A stretch of 64,000 nt of DNA from positions 150,892 through 214,891 of the forward strand of contig VSPE01000001.1 in the NCBI GenBank assembly GCA_009775225.1, read 5' to 3'. The stretch comes from Muribaculaceae bacterium (GTDB taxonomy: Bacteria > Bacteroidota > Bacteroidia > Bacteroidales > Muribaculaceae). Below, in pieces: positions 17,354-25,955 of the stretch. Made by a program: the position numbers and the translations under genes. The notes beneath the pieces are model-generated. The model had not been told where the DNA came from, made no database searches, and saw only the letters and a program-made list of their open reading frames with translations. Every line of letters begins with the position of its first letter. Positions within the stretch are counted from its first letter, which is position 1.

Positions 17354-19057
17354 ATGGACTGGATTATCGAGATTTTCCGCAACAATCCGTCAATTCCTAT
17401 TTTCCTGACTCTGGGCGTAGGCTTCTGGATTGGCAAGCTGAAGTACAAGACATTCTCTTTAGGTACCGTCACGTCGGTACTTCTGGTGGGCGTATTGGTA
17501 GGACAGATGAACATCCCTATCCCCGGCCCCGTAAAATCGGTTTTCTTCCTGCTCTTCCTCTTCGCTATCGGATATAGCGTAGGTCCGCAGTTTTTTCAGG
17601 CAATGAAAGGCACAGGCATCAAGCAGGTGATTTTCGCCGTAGTGATGTGTGCCATGTGCTTCGGTGTCACTGTAGGCGTGGCGCTCCTCTTCGGTTACAA
17701 TCCCGGCGAGGCCGCAGGTCTCTTCGCAGGCTCGCAGACCATTTCTGCCGTGATTGGCGTGGGCGACGATACCATAAGCACGCTATCGGCCGCAGCTGCC
17801 GACAAGAAGAACTGGACAGATTTGGTACCCGTGTGCTATGCCGTGACATATATCTTCGGTACCATAGGCTCGGCATATATCCTTGCCTACGTAGGCCCCA
17901 TGCTTCTCGGCGGCCTGAAGAAAGTGAAGTTGCAGACTGCCGAGCTTGAGCGCACACTCAACCAAAGCTCTCTTTCCAACGACCCCGCATACATCGACGC
18001 GCTGCGCCCCGTGGCCTTCCGTGCCTACGAGGCCGGTGGAGACTTCTTCAGTCAGAGCCGCACCGTAGCCGAGATTGAGCAGGAGGCTGCACGCCTTGGT
18101 CGTCGTCTGTTTATCGACCGTGCACGCGTAGCCGGCAAAATTGTGGACAGCCCTTCCGACTCGCTCGTAATTGCCAAGAGCGATGCTATAGTTGTGAGCG
18201 GTCGTCGCGAGTTTGTCGTTCAGGATGAGTCGTGGCTTGGCCCTGAGATTGCCGACTCCGAGCTTTTGTCGTTCGCCGTGGAGAAAATACCCGTGATGAT
18301 TGCCGCCAAAGACTGCGACGGAATTACTGTGGATGCCCTTCGCCGCATGCCGGCCATGACAGGCGTGGCTATCGCCAAAATCACGCGTGGCGGCCAGAGC
18401 ATACCCGTGCTCGCCAATACCGAGCTGCACCGCTCCGATGTAGTCACCATTGCCGGGCTTAAACAGGAAGTGGATGCTGCCGCCAAGGCCATAGGCTTCG
18501 CCGACCGCCCCTCCAAGGCCACCGATATGGTGTTTGTGGGTCTGGGCATATTCATCGGCGCCCTCATCGGTGCCATTACCATACACCTCGGCGGCATACC
18601 CGTGAGCCTCAGCACCTCGGGGGGCGCCCTCATCTCGGGCCTTGTGCTCGGCTGGCTGCGTTCGCGCCGACCCACCTTCGGCGGCATCCCCGACTCGTCG
18701 GTATGGCTGATGAACAACCTCGGCCTCAATATGTTTATCGCCGTCATCGGCATCACCGCCGCGCCCACATTCGTGAGCGGCATCAAGGAAGCCGGCTGGA
18801 TGCTGTTTGTAGCCGGTATAATCTGCACCACGGTGCCGCTGCTGTTAGGCGTGATTATCGGCGACAAAATTTTCAAGTTCCACCCGGCTATCAACCTCGG
18901 ATGCTGCGCCGGCTCCCGCACCACAACGGCTGCTCTCGGCGCCATTCAGGACTCTCTTGAATCGTCGGTGCCAGCTCTCGGCTATACTATCACATACGCT
19001 ATCGGCAACACGCTGCTCATTCTCATGGGCGTGGCCGTGACACTTATATGCGCATAG
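17354..19057 (+). CDS. aspT: Aspartate:alanine antiporter (AspT/YidE family)
   Basis: A 567-residue inner-membrane transporter of the AAE family. Two halves of about five membrane segments each flank a central cytoplasmic region with a TrkA-C-like fold (about 205-375, including SDAIVVSGRREFV and HRSDVVTIAGLKQE). Conserved duplicated motifs appear as GLFAGSQTISAVIGVGDD in the first half and LGCCAGSRTTTAALGAIQ in the second. AspT takes up aspartate and exports alanine, making a membrane potential. The gene for aspartate 4-decarboxylase follows 16 bases later, which strongly supports this function over other YidE/YbjL members. Confidence 0.9.
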   Translation: MDWIIEIFRNNPSIPIFLTLGVGFWIGKLKYKTFSLGTVTSVLLVGVLVGQMNIPIPGPVKSVFFLLFLFAIGYSVGPQFFQAMKGTGIKQVIFAVVMCAMCFGVTVGVALLFGYNPGEAAGLFAGSQTISAVIGVGDDTISTLSAAAADKKNWTDLVPVCYAVTYIFGTIGSAYILAYVGPMLLGGLKKVKLQTAELERTLNQSSLSNDPAYIDALRPVAFRAYEAGGDFFSQSRTVAEIEQEAARLGRRLFIDRARVAGKIVDSPSDSLVIAKSDAIVVSGRREFVVQDESWLGPEIADSELLSFAVEKIPVMIAAKDCDGITVDALRRMPAMTGVAIAKITRGGQSIPVLANTELHRSDVVTIAGLKQEVDAAAKAIGFADRPSKATDMVFVGLGIFIGALIGAITIHLGGIPVSLSTSGGALISGLVLGWLRSRRPTFGGIPDSSVWLMNNLGLNMFIAVIGITAAPTFVSGIKEAGWMLFVAGIICTTVPLLLGVIIGDKIFKFHPAINLGCCAGSRTTTAALGAIQDSLESSVPALGYTITYAIGNTLLILMGVAVTLICA

Positions 19058-19073
19058 AAAACTACTTATAATT

Positions 19074-20714
19074 ATGGAAACAAAAGACAATCCTCTTAGC
19101 AGCGAGTATCAGAAGAAAATCTCGCAGATGAGTCCCTTTGAAATCAAGAACGAACTTATAAAGCTTGCGCAGCGCAAGAGCCGTCGCTCGTCGGCTTCCT
19201 ACCTCAACGCAGGCCGCGGCAACCCCAACTGGATTGCGGTGGACGCACGCGACGCTTTCTTCCTCCTCGGGCAGTTCGCCGACACCGAGGCCCGCCGTGT
19301 CATGGACTATCCTCCGGGCGTGGCCGGCAGCCCCGAGGACGACGGTGTGGCAGCGCGTTTCGACAGCTTCCTTGCCTCACTGCCCGACACAGAGGGAGCG
19401 CGCCTGCTGGCCGCGGCTTACAGGTATGCCGTGGAGAAGCTGAAAGCCGACCCCGACGACCTTCTGTTCGAGTGGGTCGACGGCATCATAGGCGACCACT
19501 ATCCCACGCCTCCGCGCATACTGGAGTATACCGAGCGAATAATACGCCTCTATCTCGCTCAGGAGATGGGCGACCGCGACAAGGGCGGGGGAGAGGAGTA
19601 CGACCTCTTCGCCACCGAGGGCGGCACTGCGGCAATGTGCTACATTTTCGACTCCCTCAAGGCCAATCACCTCATGAAGAAGGGAGACAAAATAGCGCTC
19701 ATGGCGCCGCTTTTCACCCCATATATCGAAATTCCGCGGCTCGACCAGTTCGGGCTTGAAATCGTGACAGTAAGCGCCAACAAGGTCGAGGCCGACGGAT
19801 ACCACTACTGGCAGTACCCCGACTCGGAGCTTGACAAACTGCGCGACCCATCGGTGAAACTCGTGTGCTTGATTAACCCCTCCAATCCGCCGAGCTACCG
19901 CCTCTCCGACCATAACCTCGACACATTCGTGGATATCGTCAGGAAAGACAACCCCGACCTTATGGTAGTGACCGACGATGTGTACGGCACTTTCGCCACC
20001 AATTTCCGCTCGCTTATGTACGTGCTGCCCTACAACACTCTGTGCGTGTACTCATTCTCCAAATACTTCGGAGCCACAGGCTGGCGTCTGGCCGTGGTGG
20101 CAGCCGCTAAGGAAAATGTGTACGACAGCCGTCTGAGCCGCCTCCCCGAAGCGGGCAAGAAAGAGCTGCGCCGCCGCTACAGCAGCCTCACGCTCGATGT
20201 CGACAACATGAAGTTTATCGACCGCATGGTGGCCGACAGCCGCGACGTTGCCCTCAACCACACCGCCGGCCTCTCTACCGTGCAGCAGATTATGATGAGT
20301 CTCTTCGCGCTAAAGTGCCTTGTAGACAGCGCCGATGTGTACAAGCGCAAGATGCAGGCCATGATACACGACCGCCTCAGCGCATTGTGGGAGAACACCG
20401 GTTTCACCCTTCTTCCCGACCCGCTCAGAGTGGGCTACTACAGCGAAATCGACATGATGGTGTGGGCGCGCAAGTTCTACGGCGCCGACTTCGCCAAGTG
20501 GCTCGCCAAGGCGCACAACCCGCTCGACGTGACCGTGCGGCTGGCTGCCGAGAAAGGTATCGTGGTGCTCAACGGCTCGGGCTTCGACGGCCCGGACTGG
20601 TCAATCCGTACTTCGGAGGCGAACCTCGACCGCGACGCATACGTGGTGATTGGCAAGAAAATCCGCGAAATCCTCGATGAATACCACAAAGAATATCTGA
20701 AAGCAAGTAAGTGA
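19074..20714 (+). CDS. aspD: Aspartate 4-decarboxylase (bifunctional with aspartate aminotransferase)
   Basis: A 546-residue PLP enzyme, longer than ordinary aspartate aminotransferase and matching the decarboxylase family. It has YLNAGRGNPNW near the N-terminus, INPSNPPSYRLSD, VTDDVYGTF and YSFSKYFGATGWRLAVV with the PLP lysine near residue 330. It releases the beta-carboxyl of aspartate to give alanine and CO2, using up a cytoplasmic proton. Together with AspT next door this forms a proton-motive cycle. A terminator hairpin follows. Confidence 0.93.
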   Translation: METKDNPLSSEYQKKISQMSPFEIKNELIKLAQRKSRRSSASYLNAGRGNPNWIAVDARDAFFLLGQFADTEARRVMDYPPGVAGSPEDDGVAARFDSFLASLPDTEGARLLAAAYRYAVEKLKADPDDLLFEWVDGIIGDHYPTPPRILEYTERIIRLYLAQEMGDRDKGGGEEYDLFATEGGTAAMCYIFDSLKANHLMKKGDKIALMAPLFTPYIEIPRLDQFGLEIVTVSANKVEADGYHYWQYPDSELDKLRDPSVKLVCLINPSNPPSYRLSDHNLDTFVDIVRKDNPDLMVVTDDVYGTFATNFRSLMYVLPYNTLCVYSFSKYFGATGWRLAVVAAAKENVYDSRLSRLPEAGKKELRRRYSSLTLDVDNMKFIDRMVADSRDVALNHTAGLSTVQQIMMSLFALKCLVDSADVYKRKMQAMIHDRLSALWENTGFTLLPDPLRVGYYSEIDMMVWARKFYGADFAKWLAKAHNPLDVTVRLAAEKGIVVLNGSGFDGPDWSIRTSEANLDRDAYVVIGKKIREILDEYHKEYLKASK

Positions 20715-20735
20715 TACTTGTAAGCGACCGTAATG

Positions 20736-20780
20736 ACGGGTTGGTGTCTTTGATGATACCGGCCCGTTTTATTTATTTTT
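20736..20780 (+). terminator. Intrinsic terminator after aspD
   Basis: A 13-base-pair stem (20736-20748 with 20755-20767, with G-T pairs) is followed by TTTATTTATTTTT. Confidence 0.8.
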
Positions 20781-20827
20781 AACTCAGCGGTATGTGTGTC
20801 GGCTACGTGCGTATTGTAAATATATTA

Positions 20828-20835
20828 TACCTTTG
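20828..20835 (+). promoter_or_regulatory. Promoter -7 box for the adhesin-like gene
   Basis: TACCTTTG, about 55 bases before the ATG at 20890. No convincing -33 element is seen. Confidence 0.5.
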
Positions 20836-20889
20836 CAATTCAAAAAAGCGGTTACAGAACATATTATTAATAAACCAATAGATATAATT

Positions 20890-23292
20890 ATGAAGAGTAT
20901 TTACATGCTTGCTCTCGGATGCTTTCTGGCAACAGGAAGCGCCGGAGCAGCGGAGCCTGTTTTCTCTACTGTGTTTACAGCGGATGCAGGCTTCGAACAG
21001 GAGGCTTTTGACCTCTGGACAACTATTGATGCCAATACCGACGAAAAGAGCTGGGCGTTTGTTGCTGACGGGACACCCTCGCGAGTTCGCTACTCCTACC
21101 ATTCGCAGAACAAGGCCGACGACTGGTTTATCTCGCCCGCAATAACTATTCCGGCTTCGGGCACCTACATTGTGCGTTATGTGTGTGCCGGGTCGTCCTA
21201 TGGCGAGGCTATCGAGGCATGGCACGGTAATGCGCCCACAGTAGAGGGCATGACTGTCAAGGGTTCTGAAATCCTTAATATATCAGGCAATTCCACACAG
21301 GGTTATTTCCTCGCCAGCTACAATGCCGGCGACAAGGTACATGTAGGTTTCCATGCCGTATCGGAGCCTAACAAGTTCCGTCTGAATTTGAACTCGGTAG
21401 AAATGGTGGCCGTATCCAATCCTGTCGACCTGGGCGTATCGGAAATAATCACTCCCGTATCGGGCGAAGGCCTCGCACAGGAAACCGTGAAGGTGCGTGT
21501 AACCAATTTCAGCATTACAGATGCCTCCGGCTTCGATGTATGCTATACCGTAAATGGCGGTGCGGCAGTCACCGAGCGCTATCCCGGCACTCTCGCCGCA
21601 GGTCAGTCGGCAGAGTATACCTTCACAGCCAAGGCCGACTGTTCGCAGCCTAACGGTCAGTTCGAAATCAATGCATATACAGTGCATGCAAACGACGTAG
21701 CTGCATACAATGACGCGGTCTCGGCGACTGTAAGGCATATCGCGCCTGCCACAGTGCCCTACCGAAATGGTTTCGAGCCTACCGACAACACCACCAACTT
21801 CATCTACCTCAACAACAACAACGACGGCTCGACATGGGGTGTGGAAGTAAATAGCTTCTGGTCTTATCTGTCGCGCACAGGCGATGGCTACCTTTGCTAT
21901 AACTATGACCGCAACAATGCCGCCGACGACTGGGTGTTTATCGACCCGCTCGAAGTGGAAGCCGGCGACTATGTGCTCCGCTTCTGGTATTCGGCTACTC
22001 CAGACCACAAGGAACGCCTGCGCGTATGCTGGGGTGACGCGCCTACCGCAGAGGCTATGACAAATACCATCTGCGAGATTAACCCCATGACTAATTCTGT
22101 ATATGAGGAATCGATTTCGCTTTTCTCCGTTCCCGCCGACAAAAAAATATTCGTAGGCTTCTACGCATTCAGCGATGCCGACGAAAACTGGATTGTTATC
22201 GATGACCTCAGCATCGTGAAGGCCGACGCCAGCCTCATCGACGTTCAGCTTAACGCTATCGTGGAGCCCGGCAACTATATCCGTCCAAACAACCGTCGCG
22301 ATGTGGTGGCCGAAATCCGAAATATTAGTGTGCTTGACCGTTCGGTTGATGTTTCGGTATATGTCGATGGCAAACTTGCCGCTACAAGCAAAGAGAATTT
22401 CCGCCTTATGGAAACTCGTCAGATTACGTTTAAAAACGTGTTGGCCGGTCTCTCCGAAGGCTCGCACTCAATCAAGGTTGAGGCTGTTTGTGCCAACGAG
22501 ACCGAGACTTCGAACAACGTTGCTGAAAAGGAAGTGTATGTGCTCGACAAAGACCCCGTAATGATATGGAACTTGGAAGACGAAGAATTCCCCGCCGGAT
22601 GCGCCTTCCGCATCGAAGACGATGCCACTTCAAACCCCGGCGATAAGGACTTCCATGGTGATAATCTTTCCATATTCACCGTAAGAGACCACTACCTCTA
22701 CGGCCGCAAGGTTCTCGCTGTTTGCACTGCCTTTACCGAGCCCTCAGCAAAGGCCGACCGTTGGTTTGTGCTTCCGCAGATTCATGTGTCGGGCGACGAC
22801 GCTCATCTGATATGGGATGCTAGCTCGTTAGGCGATACCGAATTGGAAGACTACGATATATGTGTGTCCACTCATGAAGACGTTGCCTCGAGCTATTCGC
22901 CTGTATTCAATGTAAATGGCGAGGACGGTTTGGCCAAGACACACGGTGTATCGCTTGCCAAATATGCCGATAAGGATATTTACGTGGCCTTCCATGTAAA
23001 GACTATCGGCGGTAAGGGTCTCTTCCTCGACAATATCGGTCTCTACGGCAATCTCGGTACTGCCGGTATCGACAATGTGACTGTCGGTGGCGAAGCTGCT
23101 TCGCTGCGCTACACTGGCACTTACATTGAGTGTGGCGTGCCCTCCGAAATTGTTGTAGTTGCTCTCGACGGCAAAATCGTGGCTGCCGGAAACGGCACGT
23201 CGCTCGACGTGCAGGCATTGCCCGCAGGTGTCTATGTGGCTCGTGCCGCAAACACTGCAGGCTCGGCAGTGCTCAAGTTCGCCGTACGCTGA
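20890..23292 (+). CDS. Large secreted protein with cleaved-adhesin/MAM-like domains
   Basis: The start is the ATG at 20890, giving signal peptide MKSIYMLALGCFLATGSAGA and an 800-residue product. Three jelly-roll units each contain an aspartate-tryptophan strand followed by a segment ending in a VGF/VAF strand: KADDWFISPAITI, then AADDWVFIDPLEV, then KADRWFVLPQIHV. They resemble the cleaved-adhesin domains of gingipain-type proteins. Two CARDB-like stretches (VDLGVSEIITPVSG and LIDVQLNAIVEPG) lie between them. The C-terminus (VVALDGKIVAAGNG, then LPAGVYVARA) looks like a type IX secretion domain. A surface role in binding glycans or proteins is likely, but the ligand is unknown. Confidence 0.75.
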   Translation: MKSIYMLALGCFLATGSAGAAEPVFSTVFTADAGFEQEAFDLWTTIDANTDEKSWAFVADGTPSRVRYSYHSQNKADDWFISPAITIPASGTYIVRYVCAGSSYGEAIEAWHGNAPTVEGMTVKGSEILNISGNSTQGYFLASYNAGDKVHVGFHAVSEPNKFRLNLNSVEMVAVSNPVDLGVSEIITPVSGEGLAQETVKVRVTNFSITDASGFDVCYTVNGGAAVTERYPGTLAAGQSAEYTFTAKADCSQPNGQFEINAYTVHANDVAAYNDAVSATVRHIAPATVPYRNGFEPTDNTTNFIYLNNNNDGSTWGVEVNSFWSYLSRTGDGYLCYNYDRNNAADDWVFIDPLEVEAGDYVLRFWYSATPDHKERLRVCWGDAPTAEAMTNTICEINPMTNSVYEESISLFSVPADKKIFVGFYAFSDADENWIVIDDLSIVKADASLIDVQLNAIVEPGNYIRPNNRRDVVAEIRNISVLDRSVDVSVYVDGKLAATSKENFRLMETRQITFKNVLAGLSEGSHSIKVEAVCANETETSNNVAEKEVYVLDKDPVMIWNLEDEEFPAGCAFRIEDDATSNPGDKDFHGDNLSIFTVRDHYLYGRKVLAVCTAFTEPSAKADRWFVLPQIHVSGDDAHLIWDASSLGDTELEDYDICVSTHEDVASSYSPVFNVNGEDGLAKTHGVSLAKYADKDIYVAFHVKTIGGKGLFLDNIGLYGNLGTAGIDNVTVGGEAASLRYTGTYIECGVPSEIVVVALDGKIVAAGNGTSLDVQALPAGVYVARAANTAGSAVLKFAVR

Positions 23293-23346
23293 TAAGCAAA
23301 AAAATATTTCTGAGCTTTTTATAAAAAATTATTAAGACACCTCTCA

Positions 23347-23378
23347 TCAGGGCAGACTCTCGGGTCTGCCCTGATTTT
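23347..23378 (+). terminator. Intrinsic terminator after the adhesin-like gene
   Basis: A perfect 11-base-pair stem, TCAGGGCAGAC (23347-23357) with GTCTGCCCTGA (23364-23374), then TTTTG. It marks the left edge of the AT-rich island. Confidence 0.85.
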
Positions 23379-23615
23379 GTTTACATAAGTAGTATGTAAT
23401 GCGCTATTTATCAGTGATATAATGTTATGAGATGTACTAAATAAGTAGTTTGAGTGCGTTCAAAGGCAATCATTTAAGTTTAATTTTCCTGCGATAGTTA
23501 TTTTTAATTCTATTCTTTTGCCTTGATTTTCCCTTTTCGTTTGTGAGCGTGGAGGTGTTTATGGCTGCTGATGAAAAGAAAACTTATATGAGCATTTCTC
23601 TTTTGATATTTATTA

Positions 23616-23658
23616 GTTTGGTTCAGTATAGATGTATATATCTAAGACTGAACCAAAC
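23616..23658. repeat. Long inverted repeat in the AT-rich intergenic region
   Basis: The 12-base arms GTTTGGTTCAGT (23616-23627) and ACTGAACCAAAC (23647-23658) are perfect inverted copies, with an inner TAGAT/ATCTA pair giving a longer hairpin. There is no T-run, and the arms lie just before a promoter for the CotH-type gene. It could be an operator, a mobile-element end or a cruciform. Confidence 0.6.
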
Positions 23659-23681
23659 CAAACTTAGTTGTGCACAAGCTA

Positions 23682-23712
23682 TTGACGCGAGTCATAAAAA
23701 GTTGTAACTTTG
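23682..23712 (+). promoter_or_regulatory. Promoter for the CotH-type gene with long leader
   Basis: TTG at 23682-23684, a 20-base spacer, then TAACTTTG at 23705-23712. The leader to the CotH-type start at 23946 would be about 225 bases and contains a small reading frame. Confidence 0.65.
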
Positions 23713-23764
23713 TGACCGATTGGGAGAAGTCCCGTCACGACATTTTGGAAAAATAAGAAGCGTT

Positions 23765-23884
23765 ATGCTAATTTTTGCTCTCATGGTTTCCTACGACCTT
23801 CAAGTTAAGACGTGGCATAGTTGGTTCACGTTTCTGCATGATAACCATCAGACATTAAAGAGCCAGAGTGTTGGCATTGAGTAA
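23765..23884 (+). CDS. Possible 39-residue leader peptide
   Basis: An ATG at 23765 opens 39 codons (MLIFALMVSYDLQVKT and onward) ending at TAA 23882-23884, inside the long leader of the CotH-type gene. No family is recognised. It may be chance in AT-rich sequence or a translated leader that controls the next gene. A second overlapping frame starts at 23890. Confidence 0.25.
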   Translation: MLIFALMVSYDLQVKTWHSWFTFLHDNHQTLKSQSVGIE

Positions 23885-23945
23885 CGACAATGAGAAAACT
23901 TATGGCGAATTGTCTCCGAATTTGTAACAAATTAATGCATAAAAT

Positions 23946-25355
23946 ATGTTACCTCGTTTATTATGTTGTATGTTTCTCGCATTGACATTAATGTCCTGCG
24001 TTGATGATATAGAAGCAAATGAACCGCAAACACCAATTGTGGCTCATATTTCTGGCACTCTTCCGGTTTTATACATCAATACTGAAAATCAAAAGCCGAT
24101 AACTTCCAAAACTGAATACATCAATGCTAACTATTGGCTCGACCCGGTGGGCAAAGATGATATTGCACCTCTTGGCACAGAGGCGGAACCATTGCCCATG
24201 CAGATACGAGGCCGAGGGCATTCTTCGTGGAAAGGTCCGAAAAAACCTTACAAAATCAAGTTAGGAAAAAAGACAGCGATTATGGGTATGCCTAAAAATA
24301 AACATTGGGCATTGCTGAAACCAACTGAAAACACTGTCGCAGGATTACAGTTGGGCAAACTTATGGATATGTCTTGGACTCCAAATTTCCGTCCTATAGA
24401 AGTTGTATTGAATGGTGACTATATCGGGTTATATTTTCTTACCGAAACCATCCGCATAGACGAAAGTCGTGTCAACATCTACGAGCAACAGGACCAAGAG
24501 ACCAATCCCGATTTAATAAGTGGGGGCTGGCTTGTTGAGGTTGATAATTACCATGATGAATGTCAGATTACCATTCCTGAAAATAATCGTTGGAATCTTA
24601 CTTTGCGCTATCACTCACCGGAAGATTTATCTAACATGCAACTGCAATGGCTTACGAATGAATTTAAGACTATAAATGCGGCTATATATTCTAAAGACAA
24701 GACTTCGACCGCATGGGAGGAGCATATTGATGTGGAAAGCATGGCGCGTTTCTTTATATTGCAGGAGGTTATGGACAACCCTGATGGTTTTCATGGCAGT
24801 TTCTATCTCCATAAAGATTTGAGAGAGGGTTCCAAATGGATTGCAGGTCCGATATGGGATTTGGTATGCTATAACCGTGAGAAAACTGACTATACATTTA
24901 AGATGAAAGTTCATTATGGGTTTACTCCACATTGGATTGGCGAAATAATCCAATATGACAGTTTTTGTCAGGCGGTCAAAGATGTTTGGCGTGAGGTTTA
25001 TCCGAACCGACTATCGGAAATATATGATTATATTGATGACATAGTTCCTCTTCTTGGAGAGGCTTGGAAGAATGACTGCGAGAGATGGAATGATGACCCT
25101 ACCCAAACCGCACAACTTAGAGCAGATAGGATTAAAAACGCTCTTAGACGTAATATGGAGTGGTTAAACCAACATATTCCGGTTAGTCCTTATGCGTCAA
25201 TTCCGATTACCTCGACTTCTTGTGTCGAAGAAACTGTAAAGGTTTTTAATCTTCAAGGAATACTGATAGGCGAATTTAGGAATATAGCCGATGCTAAATC
25301 GAATCTCAGACATGGCGTTTATATCATCAATGGAGAAAAGATGATTTTAAGATGA
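23946..25355 (+). CDS. CotH-kinase-family lipoprotein
   Basis: A 469-residue lipoprotein: the signal peptide ends LALTLMSC, giving a lipidated cysteine near residue 18. The CotH-like core has MQIRGRGHSSWKGPKKPYKIKLGKK (shown in part), NKHWALLKP, NGDYIGLYFLTETIRI and AGPIWDLVCYN, the hallmark segments of spore-coat CotH-type protein kinases. Bacteroidetes members are surface proteins of unknown substrate. The C-terminus (VFNLQGILIGEF, then LRHGVYIINGEK) looks like a type IX sorting domain, odd beside a lipoprotein signal. Base use is clearly richer in A and T than its neighbours, and a broken transposase follows, so the gene was probably acquired by transfer. Confidence 0.82.
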   Translation: MLPRLLCCMFLALTLMSCVDDIEANEPQTPIVAHISGTLPVLYINTENQKPITSKTEYINANYWLDPVGKDDIAPLGTEAEPLPMQIRGRGHSSWKGPKKPYKIKLGKKTAIMGMPKNKHWALLKPTENTVAGLQLGKLMDMSWTPNFRPIEVVLNGDYIGLYFLTETIRIDESRVNIYEQQDQETNPDLISGGWLVEVDNYHDECQITIPENNRWNLTLRYHSPEDLSNMQLQWLTNEFKTINAAIYSKDKTSTAWEEHIDVESMARFFILQEVMDNPDGFHGSFYLHKDLREGSKWIAGPIWDLVCYNREKTDYTFKMKVHYGFTPHWIGEIIQYDSFCQAVKDVWREVYPNRLSEIYDYIDDIVPLLGEAWKNDCERWNDDPTQTAQLRADRIKNALRRNMEWLNQHIPVSPYASIPITSTSCVEETVKVFNLQGILIGEFRNIADAKSNLRHGVYIINGEKMILR

Positions 25356-25372
25356 TTCTATGTTGCTTTTCA

Positions 25373-25392
25373 TAAGAGTAGGCTTACTCTTA
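25373..25392 (+). terminator. Hairpin after the CotH-type gene
   Basis: TAAGAGTA (25373-25380) pairs with TACTCTTA (25385-25392) around GGCT, 18 bases after the stop codon. Only a short T-run surrounds it, so it is a moderate terminator. Confidence 0.6.
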
Positions 25393-25419
25393 AATCACAT
25401 TAAACATTAAGAGGCATAA

Positions 25420-25442
25420 CAAACGCTCAATCAGAGCGTTTG
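25420..25442. repeat. Hairpin just upstream of the transposase remnant
   Basis: CAAACGCTC (25420-25428) pairs with GAGCGTTTG (25434-25442). It lies about 20 bases before the transposase start, so it may be a remnant of the element's end or a second terminator. Confidence 0.5.
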
Positions 25443-25461
25443 TAGAATAAAAACGATTAAT

Positions 25462-25690
25462 ATGTATAAAATCAGCTTCTATCAGACACATCTGACCGAG
25501 GGTCAATGGTCTTATAGTAAACAAAGAATTCTTTGAAAATGCTTGCAAACACCGCGAATATTCCCTTCGCACCATATTCGAGGCCATTCTTTATCTTTTG
25601 GTCAGCGGCTGCCAATGGCTAATGCTTCCCAGGGATTTTCCGAAATGGCAGTCGGTCTATAAGTTTTTTCCGCAAGTGGAGAGAGAACGG
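25462..25690 (+). pseudogene. IS5-type transposase remnant, frameshifted and truncated
   Basis: The first frame from ATG 25462 reads MYKISFYQTHLTEGQW and stops at 25534-25536. The next frame (from about 25526) continues with KHREYSLRTIFEAILYLLVSG, then CQWLMLPRDFPKWQSVYKFF, a classic N-terminal region of IS5-family transposases. Dropping one T from the run at 25664-25669 restores the usual continuation RKWREN. Two frameshifts are therefore present and the catalytic DDE region is absent, so this is a dead 5' fragment of about 75 codons. It sits beside the atypical CotH-type gene. Confidence 0.75.
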
Positions 25691-25695
25691 TTATA

Positions 25696-25800
25696 GTCAC
25701 TTCCCGTGTTGCCGCCCGCGGTACTATAGCCGGCGGTACATGCACTCTCCGCACTGCATATAGCGGTGCAGCCGTGGTGGTCGCGCGGCAAAATTTATAA
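25696..25800 (+). pseudogene. Possible 3' stub of a truncated gene
   Basis: Just after the transposase remnant the base composition becomes GC-rich again. A frame reads VTSRVAARGTIAGGTCTLRT, then SGAAVVVARQNL and stops at 25798-25800, 20 bases before a strong terminator. Stop plus terminator suggests the end of a real gene whose front was removed by the insertion. I do not recognise the family, and the frame could be chance. Confidence 0.3.
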
Positions 25801-25820
25801 AGTAATAGATTACTAAGGGC

Positions 25821-25852
25821 AGGAGGGCGCTCTCTGTGAAGAGCGCCCTCCT
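25821..25852. terminator. Strong GC-rich terminator hairpin
   Basis: A perfect 13-base-pair stem, AGGAGGGCGCTCT (25821-25833) with AGAGCGCCCTCCT (25840-25852). It lies between the gene stub and serS and could serve either strand. Confidence 0.7.
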
Positions 25853-25891
25853 GTTGTATCCGAGCGGCACACACCGCTTTTTTTTATACGA

Positions 25892-25931
25892 TACTTTCCT
25901 TCGGCTCGGGTTCCCAAGCCGAAGGAAAGTA
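25892..25931. terminator. Hairpin downstream of serS
   Basis: A perfect 15-base-pair stem (25892-25906 with 25917-25931) beginning 25 bases after the serS stop. The T-run at 25878-25885 lies on the plus strand side, so the hairpin may serve as a processing stop for serS more than a classical terminator. Confidence 0.6.
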
Positions 25932-25955
25932 CTTGTTTTACGAGGCCAAACAGTA

